A model generated the notes under the pieces. It worked only from the letters and a program-made list of their open reading frames with translations. It had not been told where the DNA came from and made no database searches. A stretch of DNA of 64,000 bases from positions 434,001 through 498,000 of the forward strand of contig NZ_JQMR01000001.1 in the NCBI RefSeq assembly GCF_000744825.1. Direction: 5' to 3'. The DNA comes from Carnobacterium mobile DSM 4848. Its GTDB lineage: Bacteria; Bacillota; Bacilli; Lactobacillales; Carnobacteriaceae. Made by a program: the position numbers and the translations under genes. Below, piece by piece: positions 46,831 through 54,877 of the stretch (positions are counted from its first letter, which is position 1; each line of letters starts with the position of its first letter).

Positions 46831-48075
46831 CTAGTTACTAGAACTGACAAACCGATTTTTTGCAGCACCTTGACCACAAACGAAGAGCAACAGAGCTGCT
46901 CCTACTAACAGCCATAACGGACTATCCCAGCTATTCGTTACATCATGCAGATATCCAAAGAGCATAGGGCCAATTGCAGCAAGCAGGTACCCAAAAGACT
47001 GAGCCATACCGGATAATTCTGCTGCTTGATGTGCATTTTCGGTTCGTAAGCCGAAAAACATCATCGCTAGGCCAAAAGCACATCCTCCTCCAATACCAAT
47101 CAAGACAATCCATAAAATAATTAAACTCGAACCGCCATAAAGCAATCCCAAAATACCTGTTATTAGTAAAATTGATGTTATGCTGACTAATAAGCGTTGA
47201 TCAGACATACGACCAGCAACAATAGGGATAATAAAAGTAAAAGGAAGCAAAGCCAGTTGCATCATGGAAAGCAGCCATCCTGACTGATCAGAACTTATTC
47301 CTTGTTGCATCACTATTTCAGGTAACCAAGCAATTAGGACATAGAATACCAATGATTGGAGTCCCATGAATAAAGTTACTTGCCAAGGCTAATGGCGAAC
47401 GCCATAAATTGACTTTAGCCTGTGTTGGTTTGATATACGTGTCGGCTGCTTTTAGATGGTGCTGTTTTTTCATTTGCGGCATCCAAAAGAAGATGGAAAG
47501 AAAGCTTAATATTCCCCAAATTCCTAGAGCACCTTGCCAGCCATAACCTGATTTCATCATAATAGGGATGCTAATACCTGAAGCTATAGCTCCAAACAAA
47601 TTCATCGAAATAGAATACACACCAGTCATTACCCCAATTTTTCTAGGAAATTCTCGTTTAATAAGACTTGGCAGCAAGACATTACACACAGAAATAGCGA
47701 GTCCTAGCATAGCTGTTCCAATATATAAATTAGCCGTACCAGATGTAGAACGGATGAGGATACCAAAAGTCAAAAAAATAATTGCACATAAAACCATAAA
47801 CTCTATACCAAATTTCCGTCCTAACCTAGGCACAAAAGGTGAAATAAAGGCGAAAGCGAGTAGAGGGAGTGTAGTAATCATACCAGCTAATGCATTCGAT
47901 AGTTGTAATTGATCTCTAATGTGACCAACTAACGGTCTGACCGAGGTTAAAGGAGCTCGCAGATTGGTCGCTATAAAATGATTCCTAAAATCATCATCCA
48001 AGCTTTCGGTTGATTCTTAACCTCTTCGGTTGTTTTTATACGTTGGTCGATATTAAAGTATTTTGGCAAATTCAT
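46831..48075 (-). pseudogene. MFS transporter, CynX/NimT type, with two frameshifts
   Basis: Read from ATG 48075 (minus strand, seven bases after AGGAGG) the protein begins MNLPKYFNIDQRIKTTEEV and reaches ILGII, then meets TAG. One extra T near 47975-47978 would restore IFIATNLRAPLTSV, the typical start of the first membrane helix in CynX-type carriers. A second break, one surplus base at 47385-47386, separates NLWRSPLA from WQVTLFMGLQSLVFYVLIAWLPEI. With both corrected the product would be about 414 residues with twelve helices. The substrate (cyanate-like or nitroimidazole-like anions in relatives) is unknown. It could be a true pseudogene or sequence error. Confidence 0.85.
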
Positions 48076-48199
48076 CTTCATTCCTCCTGATAATTCTCAT
48101 AACTGAATAGTGCTAACTAGTTTTTCTAGCTATTATCATTCCAACAGTTACTTTCCAAACTTCTTTTTCTTTTTGTATATTGTAATAAATAAAAAAACA

Positions 48200-48214
48200 A
48201 ATACAGTATGTATT
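48200..48214. promoter_or_regulatory. palindrome upstream of the MFS gene
   Basis: AATACAGTATGTATT, two 6-bp arms around GTA, lies just downstream of a minus-strand TATAAT (48214-48219) and could be an operator for that gene. No regulator gene is adjacent. Confidence 0.35.
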
Positions 48215-48263
48215 ATACAAACGATGGGTTGTCTATTTAAATTTTTATGTTACCTAAAAAGCC

Positions 48264-48316
48264 CATAAAAAAGTAACACTCGGTTATCCAGTAGGATAGA
48301 TAATCGAGTGTTACAG
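48264..48316 (-). terminator. intrinsic terminator after rqcH
   Basis: GTAACACTCG pairs with CGAGTGTTAC (48273-48282, 48305-48314). On the minus strand the hairpin is followed by six T residues. Confidence 0.88.
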
Positions 48317-48397
48317 CTTAGGAATTGTTAGCTAATGATTTAAAAAGAATCATTCTAGATCTTCTTCATGATAATTAGAACCTTTAACAAATTAAAT

Positions 48398-50098
48398 CTA
48401 AACCTTTAATTTATCCACTAACGCTTTATCAGGCGTTACAAAAACCGTCCGTTGCCCTTCATAAATCACAAAACCTGGTTTAGCACCATTGGGTTTGCGT
48501 ATCTTTTTCACTTCTACGACGTCAACAGGAACAGAAGCTGACAGCTGTGATTTTGAAAAGTAAGCAGCGATATTAGCTGCTTCCAAAATGGTTGTTTCAG
48601 AAGGATCATTGCTTTGAATGATCACATGTGAACCAGGAATATTTTTCGTATGCAGCCAGATATCGGATTTTCTAGCTGTCTTCAAGGTCAACTGATCATT
48701 TTGTAAATTGTTTTTTCCAACCAGAATGGAATCACCGTCACTTGACACATATTTGTCAGGCGCACTGGCTTTTTGTCTTTTTTGTTTTTTCTTCGTTTTC
48801 TTTTTCAAATAGCCTTGCTGAATCAATTCTTCTTTGATCTCAGCAATGTCTTTAGGCGTTGCAAGTTCTAATTGAGTTGAGACAGAATCCAGGTAAGCAA
48901 TTTCTTCATTAGTCAATCGAATTTGTTCAGTAACAAAAATAATGGCATTTTTTAATTTTTGGTATTTCGAAAAATATTTTTGCGCATTTTGAGAAGGAGT
49001 GCTTCTTGGATTTAAAGCAATGGTCACCGGCCGATCGTCATCATAAAAATTAGCTAACGTGACTTCCGTTTGCCCTTTATGCAACTCATGCAGATAAGCA
49101 GTCAACAGTTCGCCGCGGATTCGATAATCATCTGCTAATTCTGTTTCATCCATTGTTTTTTCAAGTTTTTTTAATTTTTTAACGTTTCGCTGCAACTCAG
49201 TTTGTAACACATGGATTAAATCTGCTCCTTGCTGCTGTACGCGGTCCTTTTCCGCTTTACTTTGATAATACTGGTCTAAAAGAGTACTCAATGTGGGATA
49301 GCTTTCAGATTCTCCAGCTAAACTAAGATAAGGAACCGGTGTAAAGAACGTTTTTTTCTTTACTTGTGTTAAAGTAGGTGCAATTTTACCTTGCCGAATC
49401 GTTTCAATAAAAGATTGCAGAACTTCCGGAAGCTTATCCAATTGCTCCTCACTGCGGTAGACTAGTTCACTGGCTGTATCCGAGCCAATTCCTTGATAGG
49501 TTTGTTGGAATTTTTTAGTCAAGGAAAGCTCAACAGGATTTTCAAGCACTTCAATTAAGGTTGCATTGGTCGTTTCAAATGGATTTAATTTATCTTGATG
49601 AGGAGGCGTAACATACGTTGCACCTGGCATCACTGCTCGATAAGTATTTTGACTAGCAGGAACGTGTTTGATCGTGTCCATGATTCGCTGCGTGTCTTGT
49701 TCAACCAAGAACAAATTACTGTGTCGTCCCATCAATTCAACAATCAGCATGATATTTTGGACGTCCCCTAATTCATCACGACTTTTAAATGTAAAATGAA
49801 TCATGCGGTCATTTCCAACTTGTTGAATATTTTCTAAAACAGCACCTTCTAAATGTTTCCGCATCACCATACAAAAATTAGGCGGAGAACTTGGGTTTTC
49901 ATATGGAATCTCAGTCAACTGAATCCGAGCATAACTAGGATGCGCAGATAACAACAGCTTATGATTTTTCCCATTCGCACGTATGACTAGTATGATTTCA
50001 TTTTTATACGGTTGATGTACTTTAGATACTCGGCCGTTGCTGAGTGCATAACGTAACTCATCAACCATTGCATGGGTAAAGATACCATCAAATGACAT
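48398..50098 (-). CDS. rqcH: ribosome quality-control protein RqcH (NFACT/FbpA family)
   Basis: A 566-residue homologue of eukaryotic Rqc2/NEMF that binds stalled 50S-peptidyl-tRNA complexes and adds C-terminal alanine tails. Domains: NFACT-N (1 to about 180, with MSFDGIFTHAMVDELRYAL), two helix-hairpin-helix units and a long coiled coil (about 270-400), a basic linker KKKTKKKQKRQKAS and the NFACT-R domain with SDIWLHTKNIPGSHVII (about 478-494). It was formerly annotated as fibronectin-binding protein. Start ATG 50098 after AAAGAAGGG. It is a single-gene transcript on the minus strand. Confidence 0.94.
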   Translation of the reverse strand: MSFDGIFTHAMVDELRYALSNGRVSKVHQPYKNEIILVIRANGKNHKLLLSAHPSYARIQLTEIPYENPSSPPNFCMVMRKHLEGAVLENIQQVGNDRMIHFTFKSRDELGDVQNIMLIVELMGRHSNLFLVEQDTQRIMDTIKHVPASQNTYRAVMPGATYVTPPHQDKLNPFETTNATLIEVLENPVELSLTKKFQQTYQGIGSDTASELVYRSEEQLDKLPEVLQSFIETIRQGKIAPTLTQVKKKTFFTPVPYLSLAGESESYPTLSTLLDQYYQSKAEKDRVQQQGADLIHVLQTELQRNVKKLKKLEKTMDETELADDYRIRGELLTAYLHELHKGQTEVTLANFYDDDRPVTIALNPRSTPSQNAQKYFSKYQKLKNAIIFVTEQIRLTNEEIAYLDSVSTQLELATPKDIAEIKEELIQQGYLKKKTKKKQKRQKASAPDKYVSSDGDSILVGKNNLQNDQLTLKTARKSDIWLHTKNIPGSHVIIQSNDPSETTILEAANIAAYFSKSQLSASVPVDVVEVKKIRKPNGAKPGFVIYEGQRTVFVTPDKALVDKLKV

Positions 50099-50273
50099 AT
50101 TTTTCCCTTCTTTCTTTAGAATAGATTATTTAAACAGCTGCTTTCTTTCATTTAAAGAAAAACAACGACAATCTATCGTTATTATGATCGTATGTTTAAT
50201 TATAACATGTTTAGTAAGAATGTATATGCATCAAGGAAGCCACATAGAAATTCAACTTAAAAATACAAAACAG

Positions 50274-50303
50274 TTGAAAAAGATATTTAAAGAAAGGTAA
50301 AAT
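50274..50303 (+). promoter_or_regulatory. promoter of the carbonic anhydrase gene
   Basis: TTGAAA and TAAAAT are separated by 18 bases, about 50 bases before the start codon. Confidence 0.55.
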
Positions 50304-50356
50304 ACAACTAATGACTATTTTAGAAATAGGAAAATCTAACTTTAAAGGAGAATATA

Positions 50357-51052
50357 ATGGATTGGTATTATGAAGGAGAACGAGGACCTGAACACTGGAA
50401 AGACATCTGCCAAGCTTTCAAAACAGCAGAAGAGGGCAGTTTGCAGTCTCCCATTCAATTGAGTGAAAACGAGGTCACAAACAAAATCAGTCAACAGTCG
50501 CTAACGATTCATTACCATACGACACGTTTTGAGACATCTTTTTTTAACCATACAGTGCATTTGAGTCCCTTGGCAGGAGAAGGGTTGAATTCAGTCTTTT
50601 TTAATCATAAAAGATACATACTAGAGGATCTGCATTTTCATTTACCAAGCGAACATGAAATCAATCATGAGTCTTTTCCGTTAGAATTGCATTTGGTGCA
50701 CCGATCAAGAGAAAATGAATTACTCGTTCTAGGAATTACCGTTCTTCCAAACAAAGAACCAGCAAACCAAGAAATGGCTCGTATGGACAGTTTAGCTTTA
50801 AACCCAAGAATTTCTGGGCGCGGGCTAGAAGTTCCGATTGACTTAGCTAATATTTTACCGGCCAAACAACAATTTTTTCATTATAGCGGTTCTTTAACAA
50901 CACCGCCGACTTCCGGACCCGTAGAATGGATTGTTTTTCGACATCAAACTTATATGCGCAAAGGATTGTTGCAAGCTTTCAAAGAGAACGTTGGCAAAAC
51001 AAACCGTCCGTTGCAGCCGATCGCTAACCGGCCTATTTTTTTATCTGAATAA
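50357..51052 (+). CDS. alpha-type carbonic anhydrase, no signal peptide
   Basis: A 231-residue zinc enzyme that interconverts CO2 and bicarbonate. Zinc ligands His93 and His95 (DLHFHLPSEHE) and His112 (LELHLVH), and the substrate-pocket segment GSLTTPPTSGPVEWIVF, identify the alpha class. The usual Cys of TTPPC is Thr here. Most bacterial alpha enzymes are exported; this one begins MDWYYEGERGPEHW with no signal peptide, so it should be cytoplasmic, where it could supply bicarbonate for carboxylation. Start ATG after AAAGGAG. Confidence 0.92.
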   Translation: MDWYYEGERGPEHWKDICQAFKTAEEGSLQSPIQLSENEVTNKISQQSLTIHYHTTRFETSFFNHTVHLSPLAGEGLNSVFFNHKRYILEDLHFHLPSEHEINHESFPLELHLVHRSRENELLVLGITVLPNKEPANQEMARMDSLALNPRISGRGLEVPIDLANILPAKQQFFHYSGSLTTPPTSGPVEWIVFRHQTYMRKGLLQAFKENVGKTNRPLQPIANRPIFLSE

Positions 51053-51086
51053 AATAAAACATTCTTAAAGAAAATGATTATTTGTC

Positions 51087-51115
51087 TTGACTCTTATGAA
51101 AGCAACGAGTAAGAT
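51087..51115 (+). promoter_or_regulatory. promoter of the trpXYZ-like leader transcript
   Basis: TTGACT, 17 bases and TAAGAT precede the first leader ORF by about 40 bases. Confidence 0.7.
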
Positions 51116-51156
51116 AAATCTAATAAGTTTTTAATCAACCAAAAGGAGTGTTTGTC

Positions 51157-51219
51157 ATGAATCCATTTTTACCTATCGCTATGAATTTAAATAATCGTTG
51201 GCAAAGCCAAGATAGATAG
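51157..51219 (+). CDS. leader peptide 1 (20 residues, one Trp)
   Basis: A short ORF with a strong ribosome site (AAAGGAGTG, seven bases before ATG). It starts MNPFLPIAMNLNN and ends RWQSQDR, with a single Trp codon at 51199-51201 and TAG at 51217-51219. The first leader hairpin begins at the stop codon. Its size, position right after the promoter and the hairpins that follow are those of an attenuation leader peptide. Arg-Trp-Gln recurs in the second leader ORF. Confidence 0.7.
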   Translation: MNPFLPIAMNLNNRWQSQDR

Positions 51220-51400
51220 GTTGATTTATGAAGCTTCTTCATAGGTACAACCTTCAGGGAACACGCTGAACTTGTATCTATGTTGGTTTATTTGAACACA
51301 CGTGAAAACGACCTGCATAGAGTAAAACATTTATTCTATGTGGAGTCGTTTACTATAAACAGCTACCACAAGTACTTTTGTGGAGCTGTTTATTTTTTTA
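51218..51400 (+). promoter_or_regulatory. multi-hairpin attenuator ending in an intrinsic terminator
   Basis: Hairpins by eye. H1: AGGTTG..TATGAAG / CTTCATA..CAACCT (51218-51253). H2: GGTACAA..TTCAG / CTGAA..TTGTATC (51244-51278). H3: TATCTATGTTGGT / ACCTGCATAGAGTA (51275-51324). H4: AACGAC..CATAGA / TCTATG..GTCGTT (51307-51350). Terminator: AACAGCTACCACAA / TTGTGGAGCTGTT then TATTTTTTT (51358-51400). Each hairpin shares bases with the next. A possible antiterminator pairs TGTGG..TTTA (51339-51353) with TAAA..CCACA. Confidence 0.75.
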
Positions 51401-51442
51401 TCTTCAGTAGTCAAAATAATAGAGATAAAGGAGCAAAATAAG

Positions 51443-51496
51443 ATGTCTTTTCTTTTTATGAAACGATGGCAGTACTTGGAGAAAACAATTCAATAG
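51443..51496 (+). CDS. leader peptide 2 (17 residues, one Trp)
   Basis: A second short ORF, beyond the terminator and 41 bases before the transporter gene. AAAGGAG lies 8 bases before ATG 51443. The product is MSFLFMKRWQYLEKTIQ, with Trp at codon 9 in the same Arg-Trp-Gln context as leader peptide 1 but written with different codons (CGA TGG CAG against CGT TGG CAA). A small hairpin AACGAA/TTCGTT (51498-51512) sits between its stop and the ribosome site of the next gene. Confidence 0.6.
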   Translation: MSFLFMKRWQYLEKTIQ

Positions 51497-51537
51497 GAAC
51501 GAAAGATTCGTTAACTACTTACTTTGGAGGAAAAAAC

Positions 51538-52524
51538 ATGAAAAAAATGATTGGGTTTATCAGTGTATTAGCACTAATTTTAACATTTGCATTTTTTACC
51601 GAACAAACTAAAACAACCACTTCAACAAAAAAAGAGTTACCCATAGTAGGTGTCTTACAACTAACCAGCCATCCTGCTCTTGATAAGATTTATGAAGGTA
51701 TCATTGATGCTTTAAACGAAGAAGGATTCATCGATGGAAAAACCATGGTATTGGACTTTCAAAATGCTCAAGGCGATCAAAGCAATTTGAATTCTATGAG
51801 CGCTCGATTCGTAAGTCGGAATGCAGCAGTTATGGTGGGCATCGCCACTCCAGCTGCTCAAGCTCTAGCGAATAGTTCTCAAGAGATCCCGATTATTTTA
51901 GGAGCCGTTAGCAATCCCGAAGAAGCTGGGTTGGTTGCCAGCAATGAAAAACCTGGTGGGAATATCACCGGTGTCAGTGATCTGACTCCAATTAAAGAAC
52001 AGTTTGAATTGATCAAGGAACTTTTACCAGAAGCAAAAAAAATCGGTATTCTTTATTCATCGAGTGAAGACAATTCGCTTGTTCAAGCTGAACAAGCTGC
52101 TGAAATTGCTGCCGCTATGGGATATGAAACAACTACTTTAACTGTCTCTTCAACGAATGACGTTTCACAAGTTAGTTCTTCATTGGCTAGCCAAGTAGAT
52201 GCTATTTGGGTTCCAACAGATAATACCATAGCCAGTGCGATGAATACCGTGATTGCGGCCACTGACGCCAAACACATTCCGGTTTTTCCTGCTGTGGATA
52301 CAATGGTAGAAGAGGGCGGACTAGCAACGATCGGGTTAAACCAATACGAATTAGGAAAATTAACGGGTAAAATGACAGCAGCTGTTCTTAAAGGCGAAAG
52401 TGATCCGGCAACCACTCCGGTGCAATACCTTGAGCAAGGAGAAATAATACTCAATGAAGAAAAAGCAAAGGAATTAGGAATTTCTATTCCGCAAACCTTG
52501 TTAGACCAAATGGCAAATCACTAA
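51538..52524 (+). CDS. trpX: TrpX-type ABC transporter substrate-binding protein
   Basis: A 328-residue extracytoplasmic binding protein of the ABC_sub_bind family. Start ATG 51538 after TTTGGAGG. Residues 5-22 form an N-terminal hydrophobic anchor without a lipobox cysteine, as in streptococcal TrpX, so it is probably held by this helix. The body starts LPIVGVLQLTSHPALDKIYEGI, closely like streptococcal TrpX, with ILGAVSNPEEAGLV and GNITGVSDLTPIKEQ following. Tryptophan or a related amino acid is the likely ligand; this is inferred from the family and the Trp-containing leader. Confidence 0.85.
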   Translation: MKKMIGFISVLALILTFAFFTEQTKTTTSTKKELPIVGVLQLTSHPALDKIYEGIIDALNEEGFIDGKTMVLDFQNAQGDQSNLNSMSARFVSRNAAVMVGIATPAAQALANSSQEIPIILGAVSNPEEAGLVASNEKPGGNITGVSDLTPIKEQFELIKELLPEAKKIGILYSSSEDNSLVQAEQAAEIAAAMGYETTTLTVSSTNDVSQVSSSLASQVDAIWVPTDNTIASAMNTVIAATDAKHIPVFPAVDTMVEEGGLATIGLNQYELGKLTGKMTAAVLKGESDPATTPVQYLEQGEIILNEEKAKELGISIPQTLLDQMANH

Positions 52525-52556
52525 TTTAACTATATCTAAGAAAGAAGGTCATATCA

Positions 52557-53447
52557 ATGGATTTAATTGTAACCGCAACAGCACAAGGTTTGTTATGGGG
52601 CATAATGGCTTTAGGCATTTTTATTACTTATCGGATTCTAGATTTACCGGATATGACAGCTGAAGGCTCTTTTCCATTAGGAGCTGCTGTTTGTGCCCGT
52701 TTGATTCTTTCTGGCGTTCATCCGCTGTTGGCATCACTAACAGCCTTTGCTATCGGAGCTCTGGCAGGGCTTATCACCGGTTTTCTAATTACTAAAGCAA
52801 AAATACCAGGACTATTAGCGGGTATTTTGACTATGACGGGACTTTATTCTATCAATTTGCGTATTATGAACCGTGCAAATTTAAGCTTATTAGGCAAACA
52901 AAAAATAACGGACTCGCTAAGCCGATACAACTTGCCGCCTCAGTTTGATACTATTTTTATGGGGATCTTTCTAACGGTCTTAATTATCGCTGCGTTAGTT
53001 CTTTTCTTTAATACAGAATTAGGCCAAGCAGTGATTGCTACGGGAGATAATGAAAAAATGGCACGGTCATTAGGAATATCAACCAACCGAACAAAAATAC
53101 TGGGTTTGATGTTATCGAATGGCATTGTAGCTGCAGCAGGAGCCTTGATCGCGCAAGACAATGGTTATGCAGATATCAGTATGGGTATTGGTACCATCGT
53201 TATCGGATTAGCTTCCGTGATTATTGGAGAAGTTATTTTTGGTAATTTATCTTTTGCCAATCGATTGATTTGTGTAATCCTAGGAGCTATTATTTATCGC
53301 TTCATTATTATGTTTGTCTTGCTGGTAGGGCTTCAGCCAAATGATTTAAAATTGATCTCTGCCATTATTTTAGCTTTCTGTTTAGCTTTACCAAGTTTAA
53401 GAAATAAACTAAATTTAAACTTTTTTAATAAAAAGGAGGTTCTTTAA
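52557..53447 (+). CDS. trpY: TrpY-type ABC transporter permease
   Basis: A 296-residue membrane protein with about eight to nine helices, of the BPD_transp_2 permease family that partners ABC_sub_bind proteins. Conserved features are FITYRILDLPDMTAEGSFPLGAA near the N-terminus and NGIVAAAGALIAQDNGYADISMGIGTIV in the second half. Start ATG after AGAAAGAAGG. The ATPase gene starts immediately after its stop, so the two are tightly coupled. Confidence 0.88.
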   Translation: MDLIVTATAQGLLWGIMALGIFITYRILDLPDMTAEGSFPLGAAVCARLILSGVHPLLASLTAFAIGALAGLITGFLITKAKIPGLLAGILTMTGLYSINLRIMNRANLSLLGKQKITDSLSRYNLPPQFDTIFMGIFLTVLIIAALVLFFNTELGQAVIATGDNEKMARSLGISTNRTKILGLMLSNGIVAAAGALIAQDNGYADISMGIGTIVIGLASVIIGEVIFGNLSFANRLICVILGAIIYRFIIMFVLLVGLQPNDLKLISAIILAFCLALPSLRNKLNLNFFNKKEVL

Positions 53448-54257
53448 TTGACAACATCCTCAGTCTTATCGATTCAACATATTACTAAAACTTTTTATCC
53501 TGGAACAGCCAATCAAAATCAAGTATTAAAAGGCTTGAACCTAGAAGTCCGACAAGGTGATTTTATAACAATTATTGGGGGAAATGGTGCTGGGAAATCT
53601 ACGTTGTTGAACAGCATTTCAGGGAATTTTCTAATTGATCAAGGATCCATTAAAATCGAAGACAAAGAAATTACTAAATTAAAAGAAGAACAACGTGCAG
53701 GGATGATCGGACGGGTATTTCAAGACCCATTACTGGGGACTGCGCCGCGTATGACGGTCAGCGAAAACTTATCCATCGCTTATCGCCGCGGGAAGAGAAG
53801 AACGCTACGCAAAGGCAGTTCTCTAAAAGAAAGAGAATTCTTCAAAGAGATTTTAGCTAAATTGGGCTTGGGTCTGGAGAACCGCTTGGACAGCGAAATG
53901 GGTTTGTTGTCTGGCGGACAGCGACAAGCGATAGCCTTATTGATGGCTACTATGAAAAAGCCAAAATTACTGTTACTAGACGAGCATACTGCTGCACTTG
54001 ACCCTAAAACGGCCAAGATCGTCTTAGAATTGACAAATAAGCGAATTGCCGAAGAACAGTTAACTGCACTAATGATTACCCATAATATGCAAGATGCTTT
54101 AAATTACGGCAATCGTTTGATTATGTTGGACCAAGGAAAAGTAGTGGTGGATGTCAAAGGAGAAGAAAAAAGTAAGTTAACTGTAGCTGCTGTGTTAAAT
54201 TTATTCCAAGCTTCGACAGAAAAATCCGTCCTCTCAGATGAAATGCTTCTTGGATAA
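53448..54257 (+). CDS. trpZ: TrpZ-type ABC transporter ATPase
   Basis: A 269-residue ATP-binding subunit. Walker A GGNGAGKST (about 44-52), Q-loop RVFQDPLLG, signature LLSGGQRQAIAL, Walker B LLLLDEHTAALDPKT (His in place of the usual Pro or Ala) and H-loop MITHNMQDAL. It begins at TTG directly after the trpY stop, with AAAGGAGG upstream. With trpX and trpY it forms a complete importer. No amino acid synthesis gene is adjacent. Confidence 0.9.
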   Translation: MTTSSVLSIQHITKTFYPGTANQNQVLKGLNLEVRQGDFITIIGGNGAGKSTLLNSISGNFLIDQGSIKIEDKEITKLKEEQRAGMIGRVFQDPLLGTAPRMTVSENLSIAYRRGKRRTLRKGSSLKEREFFKEILAKLGLGLENRLDSEMGLLSGGQRQAIALLMATMKKPKLLLLDEHTAALDPKTAKIVLELTNKRIAEEQLTALMITHNMQDALNYGNRLIMLDQGKVVVDVKGEEKSKLTVAAVLNLFQASTEKSVLSDEMLLG

Positions 54258-54340
54258 TGGGCTTTTACTAAATTTCAAGAAACAATCATAAAACAATTGC
54301 AGTAAAAAGAGCATTTCCCTTGAAAAATCAAGCTTTATTC

Positions 54341-54389
54341 GCTATAGTTGCTATATGAAACAATAATGATTGCATATAGCAACTATAGC
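54341..54389. promoter_or_regulatory. perfect 17-bp inverted repeat upstream of marR
   Basis: GCTATAGTTGCTATATG (54341-54357) and CATATAGCAACTATAGC (54373-54389) are exact reverse complements with a 15-base spacer. The right arm also holds a smaller palindrome, TTGCATATAGCAA. It ends 20 bases before the marR start, so it probably overlaps the marR transcription start and serves as its operator. A role as trpZ terminator is less likely because no T run follows. Confidence 0.75.
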
Positions 54390-54408
54390 TTGGTGAAGGA
54401 GTTTTTTT

Positions 54409-54843
54409 ATGGATACCCTCATTTCTACTCATGAATTAATAAAGGAAATAGATAGTTTTCAAACTCGATATACTTCCATTGAACAATCGGTATTGAAAAA
54501 AAATCGACTTAATCGATCTGCTTTTTTTATTATGCGTCACCTTATTGAACAACCATTGACCTTAACCGAATTAACTTCTTCTTTCTCCTTAAATAAGTCT
54601 ACATTAAGTAGACAAGTAAATGACTTAGTAAAAAAAGGGTGGGTTATTAAAGATAGTGGAAAAGACAAGCGGTTCATGTACCTAGTGTTATCAAAAGAAG
54701 CTAAACAGCTTATTAATAGCGTACACTTCGAAATAGAACAACAAGTGACTCAGATTTTTAGCTCTTGGCCCAATGACGAAAAACAGTTATTCATTATTCT
54801 TCTGAGACGCATCAACCGAAGAATAGAATTAGCAACTGATTAA
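54409..54843 (+). CDS. MarR family transcriptional regulator
   Basis: A 144-residue winged-helix regulator. The DNA-binding core is LIEQPLTLTELTSSFSLNKSTLSRQVNDLVKKGWVIKDSGKDKRFMYLVL (about 45-95), with the Asp/Arg wing DKR. Flanking helices form the dimer interface. Start ATG after GGTGAAGGAG. The inverted repeat just upstream suggests autoregulation. A 104-residue protein and a DJ-1-like protein follow and may be regulated with it. Its ligand is unknown. Confidence 0.9.
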   Translation: MDTLISTHELIKEIDSFQTRYTSIEQSVLKKNRLNRSAFFIMRHLIEQPLTLTELTSSFSLNKSTLSRQVNDLVKKGWVIKDSGKDKRFMYLVLSKEAKQLINSVHFEIEQQVTQIFSSWPNDEKQLFIILLRRINRRIELATD

Positions 54844-54877
54844 AGAAGAGTTTATAAAAAAGGCAGGAGGAAATAAA

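Noticed and set aside
47318-48001. Two independent membrane-protein genes on the minus strand
   Set aside because: Both match successive parts of one CynX-type carrier once two single-base indels are allowed.
48200-48214. A CopY copper operator
   Set aside because: CopY sites have a two-base spacer (TACAnnTGTA); here the spacer is three and no copper genes are near.
51120-51540. A T-box riboswitch controlling the trpXYZ-like operon
   Set aside because: No T-box sequence like the one at 14301 occurs here, and two translated short ORFs are present instead.
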